Positions 10,516 to 19,037 of a DNA stretch of 64,000 nucleotides are shown here, in pieces. The stretch covers positions 57,886,501-57,950,500 of the forward strand of contig JAZBRS010000026.1 in the NCBI GenBank assembly GCA_037176725.1, read 5' to 3'. The notes beneath the pieces were generated by a model, which saw only the letters and a program-made list of their open reading frames with translations, made no database searches and was not told the DNA's origin. Both the position numbers and the translations under genes were made by a program. The DNA is from Posidonia oceanica. Taxonomy: Eukaryota > Streptophyta > Magnoliopsida > Alismatales > Posidoniaceae. Numbering within the stretch: position 1 is the first letter of the stretch; every line of letters starts with the position of its first letter.

Positions 10516-10608
10516 TTAGCAACCTTAGGATGGAGGTGCTAGGTTCGCTCCTACGTTGCTGGCACTGTCGGCGAGGTCTGCTGTAGCGCGCTCTCGCTTA
10601 GCCTCCAG

Positions 10609-12984
10609 TCATATCACATGTATTCCCGACCCAGGACTGGCAAGTGCCGCACGATAAAGAGAAGAAGGGAGTGGTTCAGAAACATGGTGAATGAGATCAA
10701 GGGGGTCCACTACGGACGTAGCGGACTCGAAGGGGAAGATAGAATGAACACCTGAGGTCCTCGCGCCTCCCGAGCCAGAATGCTCCGGCAAAGGCTGGTG
10801 GACGATGTTGGAATGGGAGGGTGCTACACCTAATGCATGTGTGGATGCTGGTGGAGGTGTGGATGAAGATGCCGCCTCCTGTGTATCGATCGAAATGACC
10901 TTTTGGTCGATCAAATCCTGCACTACGCCCCGCAGAGTGATGCAATTATTCGTCGAGTGCCTGACGACTCGATGAAAATCGTAGAAATGATCCGTCCTAT
11001 ACTACCTCGGATGAGGGTTCGGTGGCGAGCGGACCTCGGGGAGCGTGAGGAGCGATGCAACCTTAGAGAAGACGGCGCCCAGCGGCTCCACAAGTTGGGT
11101 GAAGCGACGCTGTTGCTGATGGGGTCGTCTCTGCCCCTGGTTGTATCCTTGCCAGACCGGTGCGGTAGGGTAGACCGGTCGGGCGGTGGTGGTGATGTGT
11201 GGAGTGTGTGGTGCAATAGGTGCGGGTGCATACACTACTTGATTCGGACCAGGCTGAGCCACCATGTGAATGGGAGTGGCAGGTGCATTGAGGCATGCGA
11301 TAGCGGTCCTCGGGAGGTCCCCTCTCCTGGGGTGGTTGTTGTTGCTGCTATTGCCATTGTGGCTGCTACTGGGATAGGTGGCCTGCTTGGCAAAGGCGGT
11401 GAGTGCTGGGAAGTTGCCGCTCCGCAGGGAGCTCTCCACACGTGTGCCAGCTCGAATCAAAGATGCAAAGTTAGTGACTGGCTGAATGGCAAGCAGAGCC
11501 CCGGTGGATGGCTGCACGCCTTGAATTACGATCTCGATAGACTCCTCGTCAGAGGGTTTATCACGGACCTGCGAGGCAAGGGCACGCCAATAACCGACGT
11601 ACTCCCCGAACGGCTCATTGAGTCTCTGCTTGATGGCGACAAGGTCCTTGCGCTTAGGGACCAGGTCGAGATTGAAAGAGTACTGTTCCAGGAACACCCT
11701 ACTGAGATCGTTCCAAGTTTTAATGGTGGCCATATCAAGTGATGTAAACCACTTGAGGGCCGGGCCAGTGAGACTCTTCTGGAACAAGCGGATCAACAAC
11801 CTGTCATCAGCCTGAAGCTGAGCAAGGTCTCTGCAATACGCTTTCATGTGGGCGATGGGGCAGCCCCTACCGTTGTATTTTTCAATGTCCGGGATGTGGA
11901 ATTTCGGTGGGAGCATCGCCTTTGAGAAATAGCAGAGGTCCCAAAACTGGTAGGAGTGGAGGTCTGTGCCCTGCACTTGACGAAGTGCTTTTTCGAATAC
12001 GGCAAACCTATCGTCGTAGGGATCTGGAGTTGCTGCCGAAGGAGATGGGGCAGCGGGGGTAGGGACCACATACTCCGATTGGGTCACACCAAGGTACTCC
12101 TCCGAGTCCACCATCGCATCGCCTGGTGGCACAACATAATGGCCAGCGTATCCGTACATGGGTGCAGTGTATGTAGGAATGTATGCAGGGGTAGGAACTT
12201 GCTGATGCAGGGGGTGGGGGTAGGTGAGATGCTGTGTGGTGGGTGGTGCTGAGTGCTGGAGCAATAGCTACTGCACTGACACGGCACCAGGCAGCAGGCT
12301 TGTGGGGTGCTGTGCTCCAACTAGCCCGAGGGTTTGGCCACCAGGTGATGGAGAGACATGCTATGCAGTGAGTGAAGTCAATGCAGAGGGCGAAGGCTGC
12401 GCCCTCATCACCGGAGCAGAAAGCAGCTGAGGCGATGGCCAAGGCGGCGGTGCAGCAGGGAAAGCCTAGGTTGCATGAGCAGGATACAGGGGGACCCTAG
12501 GAGCAGAAGGAATCAAGGAGGGGCAGACTGATTGAGCCATGCCCTAGAAGGCCTGGGCAATCTCCATCAGATACCAATACCGCACTTCAGGAGGCCTGTC
12601 AGTGGGGATACTGATGTTTAGTGACGGCGGGAGATCAGATCCAAGAGGTGGGGACACAGACTATCCTAGAAGCAGGGATCCTACAGAAGTGGTCGCCGCA
12701 ACAGGGCCAGTGCCATAGATAATATGGCCCTAGGGATCAGAAGGAGTCGGGACAGTCTCCAGGATGCAAGTGGTAGTCACCAAGGTAGCCTCGGTGACAG
12801 GATCCGAAGGGGCATAGACTTGCCCAAACCCTACGGTACGTAGGGGTCCCCCAGATGTAAAGGGGGGAAACCTCGACATCGTAAGGGGCACAGAAGGGGT
12901 CAAGACGGGAGTCAGAGGGACCAAAGTGGAAACCACCTCTGGAACAACAAGAGTAAGCAAGGGCTCAAGGGTGTGCTGGGCCAT
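10609..12984 (-). pseudogene. gag: gag of element E, frameshifted
   Basis: Starts ATGGCCCAGCAC at 12984, the MAQ start shared with A, B and D, and is open to a stop at 12730. Coding resumes in other frames: 12264-11002 carries the gag core (EKYNGRGCPIAHMKAYC, then LTGPALKWFTSLD, then FGEYVGYWRALASQ), and 10923-10609 carries the C-terminal part after the knuckle (QDLIDQKVISID, PLPEHSGSGG). The C-terminus resembles element A's gag more than D's or B's. At least two frame disruptions leave no continuous product. Gag would form the virus-like particle that packages element RNA in the cytoplasm. Confidence 0.8.
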
Positions 12985-13920
12985 GGCTGACCGAGAGCAG
13001 GTAAGAATAGGGCAGCGACGGAAAGGTGAAGGATGACGCCTAGGAGGAGATATAGTCGCAAAGTCGAATAGCTCAGAAGAGGAGGGTCGAGAACAAGTGT
13101 CACAATAGGGGCGTCGGTGAAGAAAAGCACTCAAGCTCCGACTAGGGAACTCACTCACTGATCTCTGTTACAGACAAAGCAAACATGCATTAGAACCCGA
13201 AAGAAAAAATAATGCAAATGTTTAAATGATGGTATGGATGCATTCATGCAAATGGTATGCTTTCTAACATGCTCTCTCTCACCAATCTAGTGTGTCCTAG
13301 TAGGTAGTCTACTTCGGACTCACAAGGGTACGGGTCACCGACTCGGATAGAAAGTAAAGGCTCCCATCTAAACTGGCCAAAGCTTAGGTAAACGGGTGGT
13401 GCATTAAGAGTCTCGGCCCTTGCCAAAGCAAAGGCTGTACACTTTACTAACACCGACGCAACCCTAGACAAGGGGGGACGGACCGACCAATTCACCACAC
13501 GCCAAAGCCATGAGGGAGAAGACCGGGACCATCCTTCTCAAACTAGTAGGAGGACTTAGGGATGAGGAGATGCATGCCCTATATGATGCTTCATGCAATA
13601 TGATTAAAGTCTTTTATCTTGCATGTTTTATTAACTTAAAGGGGATGAATGTGTGTTTGAGTCTCTAGTTGCTCCTAGATTTGCTTTTTACTTGCCACTT
13701 TTAGTTAACCATGGGGGAAAACAAATCAATCTCTAATTGTCCTTAGGCTTAATGTAGAAAGGGGAAGAAAATCACCGAAACATGGCAAGCAAACAACATT
13801 CAATCACTGCAAAAGGCATGCTCATGTTATGTGCTGGTGTCGTGGACGTGGTAGTGAAAAGAAAACACTTATTATGTCAAAAAGTAGGTACGTACAACAT
13901 GTGCACGTGTGTACACCATG
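12985..13920 (-). other. 5' untranslated leader of element E
   Basis: Non-coding. A block at 13240-13500 (minus) matches the leaders of D (21480-21760), B (38640-38930) and A (58200-58470): GGTCGGTCCGTCCCC, GTGTTAGTA, GCACCACCC and CTAAGCTTTGGCC. A 3' splice-site-like TTTGTCTGTAACAG|AGATCAG ends at 13165. Beyond about 13850 it passes through ACATGTGCACGTGTG into the telomere-like tract. Confidence 0.6.
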
Positions 13921-14300
13921 GGTTTTAGGGTTTTAGGTGTTGGGATTAGGGTTTAGGGTTTTTTTTTTTTTTTTTTAAACCTACTAAAGATAGCCTATTG
14001 GTTTTTTTCCATGCAAGAGAGCCCACAGGTCCCAAGATCGAAACCTGTGGGCAACACAAAGGTGTGGGAATAAATCCCAAGCTGCAAGAGAGTGTGAGAA
14101 AATCCCACACAACATGAGGGGGGCAGGTATCGAACCCGCGACCAAAGGGGTAGTGGAGGGGGCTCCCAACCACTACGGCAACCGTGTTGGTTAAAGGTTT
14201 AGGGTTTGAGGTTTAGGGTTTAGGGTTTAGGGTTTAGGGTTTAGGGTTTTGGGTTTTAGGTGTTGGATTTTAGGTTTTGGGATTTGGGATGGTTGTGGTT
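13921..14300 (+). repeat. Interstitial Arabidopsis-type telomeric repeats (TTTAGGG), split by a SINE
   Basis: Degenerate TTTAGGG/TTTTAGGG repeats at 13921-13961 and 14196-14280, the latter with several exact consecutive TTTAGGG units. They are 60-440 bp from the LTR start of element E. They may be a telomere-repeat insertion or may have grown from the CCCTAAA-like sequence common in the first part of these LTRs. Confidence 0.8.
13962..14195 (-). mobile_element. tRNA-derived SINE
   Basis: On the minus strand the body begins near 14195 and has an A-box-like TTGCCGTAGTGGTTGG (14181-14166) and a B box GGTTCGATACC (14136-14126), as in the internal RNA polymerase III promoter of a tRNA. About 150 nt later it ends in a run of 18 A (13976-13959). 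GGTTTAGGGTTT flanks both sides (13950-13961 and 14196-14207) and could be a 12-bp target duplication, though the telomere-like surroundings make that ambiguous. It encodes nothing and would depend on a LINE for transposition. Confidence 0.75.
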
Positions 14301-14359
14301 TGGGGTTTGAGTCCACCAGAGAAGAGCCATTAATGCAGAGTCAAAATGGGGTGTCTACA

Positions 14360-15574
14360 CCAACAGTCTGGCCCTGAGTGCTCCCGTGGTATTTCTTGCA
14401 ATTATCTCCACAGCTTGGCCTTCAGGTATGTAGCACTCTGACCGAGCGGCCATGTTTCTCCATCGGCTAGTGAAGGTGACGAAATCCTCGTTTGGCCTCA
14501 TCCTCTCAGCTGTAAGGTCGCCTGCAGTGAGTTTGTGTGGCACCCGGTGACTATATTGGTTTAGAAATTTTTCCTCAATTATCCTAAAATCCTGGAGATC
14601 ATAGGAAGTCAGGGTGTCGAACCACTTTAAGGCTTCTCCCTCAAGCGTCTTGAAGAAGAGGTATGCGGTGAGCCTGGCGTCGTAACGGTATGGCAGAGTA
14701 TCCATAGTGAAGGCAGCTATGTGATTCCTGGGATCCTCTGTTCCATTATATCTCCTCATCTTTGGCATTTTAAACCCTGGGGGAAAGGCAAAATGAGGGA
14801 ACTTGGAGATGTCATAGCCGATGGGTGTCTTTGAAGTGACTCCGGCCTCTGCTAACGCTTCGGCGATCATCCTTTTGAGATCTGTCCCTGGTGTGGCATA
14901 TTGCCCCTGGCTCGGGTGTCTGTGTGTCTGTGGGAATGGTGGTAATGACGGGTTATGCTACGGGAGAAAGAAGGATGACTGGGGTCGTGTAGGGTAGTAT
15001 TGTGTGTTAATAGGAGGTTGTTGTGGATGGAAGAACGATGATGGAAGTGGAGTGGGGTAGTATTGTGTATTAGCGGGAAGTTGTGGTATGTATTGGGTTG
15101 TATATGGCGGAGTTGGATGGATGTAAGGGTAGGTGGGCATCGTGTGGTATGGTGGGTAGGAACCTAGGTTAGGGAAGGTAGGGTCTGGTATGGCATGCGT
15201 ATAGACTGGTGTATGGATTAAGTGGTTGTGGTGTTCTTGGAGGGTCGAGGTTTGTGGGTTTGTGTAGGTGAAGTGTTGTTGAGCCAGGGACTGCCGGACC
15301 TCGTGTGTTTCCTCCTCAGTTGGATAAGAGGTAGTCACGACGGGAGGCACTACATGGGAAGTCAACTCCGGACGTGTAAGCTCAGGCTGAGTGTCCCATG
15401 TTTGAGAATGATTTGTCTCTCTTCCTTCTTCAGTATTGTAATCGAAGGGGATGGAGACGTGCGGGAACTGTTGCCATCCTGTTGCTTGTGAGAATTGAGG
15501 GGTCTCGACCCTTCTGCTTGTGGAGTTGAGTCCTTGTAGAAGAACCCATCTGGGCCTAGGGTCTGTTGCGCCAT
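14360..15574 (-). pseudogene. gag: gag of element F, frameshifted and interrupted
   Basis: Starts MAQQTLGPDGFF at 15574. The frame changes near 15400 and continues as a Pro/Tyr/Thr-rich segment (15365-14961). A TAG at 14960-14958 is followed in the same frame by the capsid-like core: KMRRYNGTEDPRNHIAAF, ALKWFDTLTSYDL, FLNQYSHRVPHKLT and FTSRWRNMAARSE, the Ty3/gypsy retrotransposon gag pattern. Coding is cut at LRARLL by the LTR start of element E. The Zn knuckle and everything downstream are absent. Confidence 0.8.
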
Positions 15575-15604
15575 GGAGGTGGAGGTAGATGATGTGCCAG
15601 TCTA

Positions 15605-15685
15605 TTCCATTTTTTCTTTTCTTTTTTTCTTTTTTTTCTTTCTTTTCTTTTTTCTTTCTTTCTTTTTTTCTTTCTTTTTTTTTCA
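15605..15685 (-). repeat. Homopurine (minus) / homopyrimidine (plus) tract
   Basis: About 80 bp of T with regular C (TTTCTTTC-like) on the plus strand, ending TTTTTTTTTCAGAC. On F's sense strand it is an A/G tract about 30 nt upstream of the gag start. Confidence 0.8.
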
Positions 15686-15689
15686 GACT

Positions 15690-16960
15690 ATTACAGACTA
15701 ATACAGGAGATTTAAAAGGAAATTATAGACTCAATACACTAGTTAATACAGACTCGATGGAATAAAGGAAAATAAACAGGAACAGTTTATGCCGTCACTC
15801 CTGCAACCTGCAAACAGTAAAATTAAATTCCTGCAAGCAAGGCACTCTGAAACGAAAAGGTTTCCATGCTGTCGCCTATAGAACAGGCGGCCAAACAAAT
15901 CACCGTTTGCACTGGCGGCTGAGCGAGGCTCCTTCCGAACAGGCGGCTATGCCTCTGTTCAGTCAGCAAACCAAGTCTGTCTTGGACAGACCACGCAACA
16001 GTCAGGAGAAAAAAGTGAAATGATGTTTCAAATAGAGCACCACTTTTACTTGTTTAAGTGTTTAATTAGTCGATTAATTAAACCTGCATGTGTGTCACAA
16101 GTAAATGGGATTTTAGCTTTCAGGTACCACCCCTTGACCTTCGTTAGGGTCCACCAAGAGGGCCTAGATGGGGGGCTTATCTCTCTAAAGAGGGACCCTC
16201 CACCTAGGATTCTGTCCTTAGGCTCTGCACTTAGTCAAACCACAAAACAATAAATAAACATGAAATATTAAAGTGTAAAGTATCTACCAAGTTTTAATAT
16301 TGACTCAGGGAGAAAGATGAGTCAATAATAACACTTAGGACACCTTGAGATCTTGATCTAACTATTGCAATTAACATTGAGTATGGGAGAGCGACTTGCA
16401 CTAGCCCGGGTTCACTCAGGTTAATTATTCTAGCTAGAGGAAGACTTCCTCAAGGTACTTTAACTTTAATATAAAACAATTAGTTTCCACCTTAAGGGTG
16501 GACACAACAAATCTAGAGATCGTTAAAAATCTAAAAAAATAGTGGACATGAATAGTTGTTTTTAATTTTTTATGTAACTGTAGATCCAAAAATACAACAC
16601 AAATTACAGAAAGACTAATGATCTGCAGTAAAAAAAATAGACTGGGATGAGTCGCCTGTTTCAATGGCACCTCTGTCAGTCACCTCCTAGATGTGCGGCT
16701 AGGACAGACACTCCTTGGACAGGCGGCTCTGTGCCAAAGTCTTCTGACCTTAGTAAAATCGATCCAGCTGTTGAAGCTTATAGGTTTTTACTGACGTCAG
16801 GAACAGTAAAAAACGATAAAAGGTTTGGGGTGCCGTGAAAACCTAAACGCACGATTCCCAAACCGAAAACTACACTTAAATCTAAAACTGCTTACGTAGC
16901 ACAGGGGTTGGCTAAAGCCGAGTCCCACCGTGATCGCCACTTTCTGTGGATGTGGATTTG
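15690..16960 (-). other. Leader of element F, non-coding
   Basis: No supported gene. It contains CGCCT/AGGCG-type short inverted motifs (15860-15950 and 16640-16740), a block around 16120-16240 with GGTACCACCCCTTGACC, and an AT-rich middle. Near its 5' end (minus) TGGCGATCACGGTGGGACTC, at about 16953-16934, resembles a primer-binding site, but the tRNA is not identified. Confidence 0.4.
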
Positions 16961-17563
16961 GGGGGTGTTTAAGAAGATGCCTGCGCCTCCACGTACGTCG
17001 TCAATTTTGTTGTGATCGCCACTCGCCTTTGGGTAGACAAGACACCTTGGGGGAGATTATGAAGATGCAGGTCCTCGGACCACCAGATCGACGGCTGGAT
17101 GTCGTCTAGCGGCTCCCTCGTGTTTCATAAGCGCTTTCCTTCCCTTCAAAACAAAATGAAAAAGATCTAGATCAGTTCAAGTGTAGTAGTCAGTAATAGA
17201 AGTAAACAAAACAACATGACTAAAAGAAACAAATACTAACCGGGAGTTGTTCCCCGCATGCATATGCTATGGGTCCTATGCTAAGGAATGTAAAAAAGAA
17301 AAATGCAATGAACAATTAGATTGGAGGAAGATACTCCCTTTCACCCTTATGCTGAATGCAATGAAGTAGTAAGGAGGCACGGTCAGAGCTCCGGCTTAGC
17401 TGGGAATCTCTGGAATGAAGATAGGAATTGGGTTTCCCTTCTCTGAAGGTGGGAGATAGAGCTTCTGGGTTGAAGACTCTAGCTCTTGAAGGTGGAGACT
17501 CAAAATTGACAAGGTGATTCCTCTTTCAAAAATTCCGACCTTCAAACCACTGGCCTAGGGGGT

Positions 17564-17573
17564 CTATTTATAG
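17564..17573 (-). promoter_or_regulatory. TATA box of LTR F
   Basis: CTATAAATAG on the minus strand matches the plant TATA consensus closely. It lies about 890 bp into the LTR and just downstream of the tandem repeats, as expected for the end of U3. Confidence 0.6.
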
Positions 17574-17635
17574 GCTCTAGGGGTGAGGACGGTTGGCATT
17601 CAGAAAATTCTAGAAGAAAAGTGGCAGTTAGGGTT

Positions 17636-18060
17636 AGTCGCCTGTTGAGGTGGCGACTAAGGCTAGCAACCACCTAGTCAAACGTGGAAAAACCGTGGGA
17701 ACGAGGCCACGATTGTTAGTCACCGGTTGAGTTGGCGCCTAACGGTTGAGGGAGTCGTGGGAAATAACCGTGGAAAAGCGGTTCAAAGGAGGCCACGATC
17801 ATTAGTCACCGGTTGAGTTGGCGCCTAATGGTTGAGGGATCATGGGTGATAACTACTGCAGTTCCACGATCGCTTAGTCGCCGGTTGAGTTGGCACCTAA
17901 TGGTTGAGGGGATTGTGAGAGATAACCGCTGCAGTTCCACGACCGCTTAGTCGCCGGTTGAGTTGGCGCCTAAGGGTTGAGGGGATCGTGGGAAATAACC
18001 GCCAAAACAACTGTCAGAGGCGGTTAATGGAACCCACGACTGTTAGTTGCCTATAAGGAT
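17636..18060 (-). repeat. About 73-86 bp tandem repeats in U3 of LTR F
   Basis: About five imperfect copies. On the plus strand each has TTAGTCRCCGGTTGAGTTGG, CGCCTAAnGGTTGAGGG and GTGGGAAATAACCG or GAGATAACCGCTGCAGTTCC. Position directly upstream of the TATA box fits duplicated enhancer elements, which is inference. Confidence 0.75.
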
Positions 18061-18456
18061 GACGCCTAGATCAGTCGCCTATAAGGATGACACCTAGATC
18101 AGTCGTCGTTTGACCGGGCGCCTAACTTGGTCACCTCCTTAGCTGGCTATTAACAAGCTCAGGTCATTTCCAGCCCTACCTTCCAAGTTTTGGCCAGAGA
18201 AAACAAGATAGAAGGCCGGGAAACTACAGATAGTCTATGAAATCATGAAGGCATCTCTATTAATTCAAATTTGCCACGAATCTGAGTAGAAGTAAAGGAT
18301 ACTCAGGGTACTCGGACTTGCCACGAGCCTGAGTGAGTTAGCTCTGCCACAGCCAACAACCTGAGTCAAGGTAGGATCAAGTGATGCTTTGAAGAAATCA
18401 AGGAACATCTGAAAGATGTGTTATCAAAACTTAGGTACGAGATTTGGGGTGCCTCA

Positions 18457-18829
18457 AGGTTTCTATCCTTAAAAGAACTCTCAGAAATGCAAAAATAGGA
18501 TATCTACAGCTCCCCTACAGGAATTGTATAGCATGTCTTCGCCATGGCCTTTCTCCACCTAGGGGATCGATGTCATCGGCACCATACATCCAGCAACCTC
18601 CAACAGTCATCGCTACATTCTGGTAGTGATCGACTACTTTACCAAGTGGGTGGAAGCAGCCTCCTATAAGACAGTCACTGCTGTGACTACAGAAAAGTTC
18701 ATCAGAAACAATATCATAGCCCGGTATGGGGTCCCGTACGTGCTCATCTCTGATAATGGCACAAACTTCATAGCCAAAAGGATCGAAGATTACCTCCAGA
18801 GCTTCAACATCAATCATCACCGATCCTTG
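18457..18829 (+). pseudogene. pol: Integrase core fragment of old element J
   Basis: One frame reads CQIYSS-type sequence, then SMSSPWPFST*GIDVIG, RYILVVIDYFTKWVEAASYK, YGVPYVLISDNGTNF and EDYLQSFNINHHRS. This is the rve catalytic core of a Tat-lineage Ty3/gypsy integrase, with the first Asp (GIDVIG) and second Asp (ISDNG). The catalytic Glu lies beyond the break. A TAG replaces the expected Trp before GIDVIG (TGG to TAG). F's LTR bounds it on the left and the truncated end of D on the right. Orientation matches 28569-32052, so both probably come from one element. Confidence 0.85.
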
Positions 18830-19037
18830 CGGGTTCGCTCCTACGCTGCTGATGTTGTCGGCAGGGAGCACTGGGGCTGCAAAAGTTGGAGAAGAACTTA
18901 CCTGGATGACGCTACGCCTGGTCTTGCTGTCGACGCTGCCGTTGCATCTCCGAGCGTCCCTCGGACGAGATAGGGAGGACGGAAGAAGGGGATCGCACCG
19001 ATAGGGACCAGAAGGATCCATCGGAGCGGAGCGAGAT

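Larger units (their letters stand above)
10030..14359 (-). mobile_element. Element E: defective non-autonomous gag element
   Basis: Reads right to left. The LTR start TGTAGACACCCC is at 14359, within F's gag, with CCAAC (14360-14364) as candidate target duplication. Then come a short LTR-start stub with telomere-like repeats and a SINE (to about 13921), leader (13920-12985), broken gag (12984-10609), a post-gag splice-donor-like site (10512) and post-gag sequence to 10030, where LTR G interrupts it. The LTR end and primer-binding site are missing, so a deletion has joined the LTR start to the leader. Confidence 0.7.
14360..18456 (-). mobile_element. Element F: short-LTR Tat-like element, 5' part
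   Basis: LTR from 18456 (TGAGGCACCCCAAATC) to roughly 16960, non-coding leader to 15575, and gag from 15574 until interrupted by element E at 14360. The gag core differs clearly from A/B/D/E and the LTR lacks their 6-kb architecture, so it is a separate family. AGGTT (18457-18461) follows the LTR start as candidate target duplication. Its 3' part would lie left of G, outside the window. Confidence 0.65.
16960..18456 (-). repeat. 5' LTR of element F (about 1.5 kb; inner edge approximate)
   Basis: Begins TGAGGCACCCC at 18456 and carries a tandem-repeat block (17636-18060) just upstream of a TATA box (17573-17564). The end is uncertain: two stretches reading GTGGCGATCAC (around 17020 and 16950) could each mark the LTR/primer-site junction. 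Confidence 0.5.

Noticed and set aside
10903..11742. 279-codon plus-strand frame
   Set aside because: It is the antisense shadow of the gag pseudogene of element E; the minus strand carries recognisable gag motifs.
14126..14181. Possible functional tRNA gene (A and B boxes)
   Set aside because: The sequence between and after the boxes does not close a cloverleaf, and it continues into a tail with 18 A; a SINE fits better.
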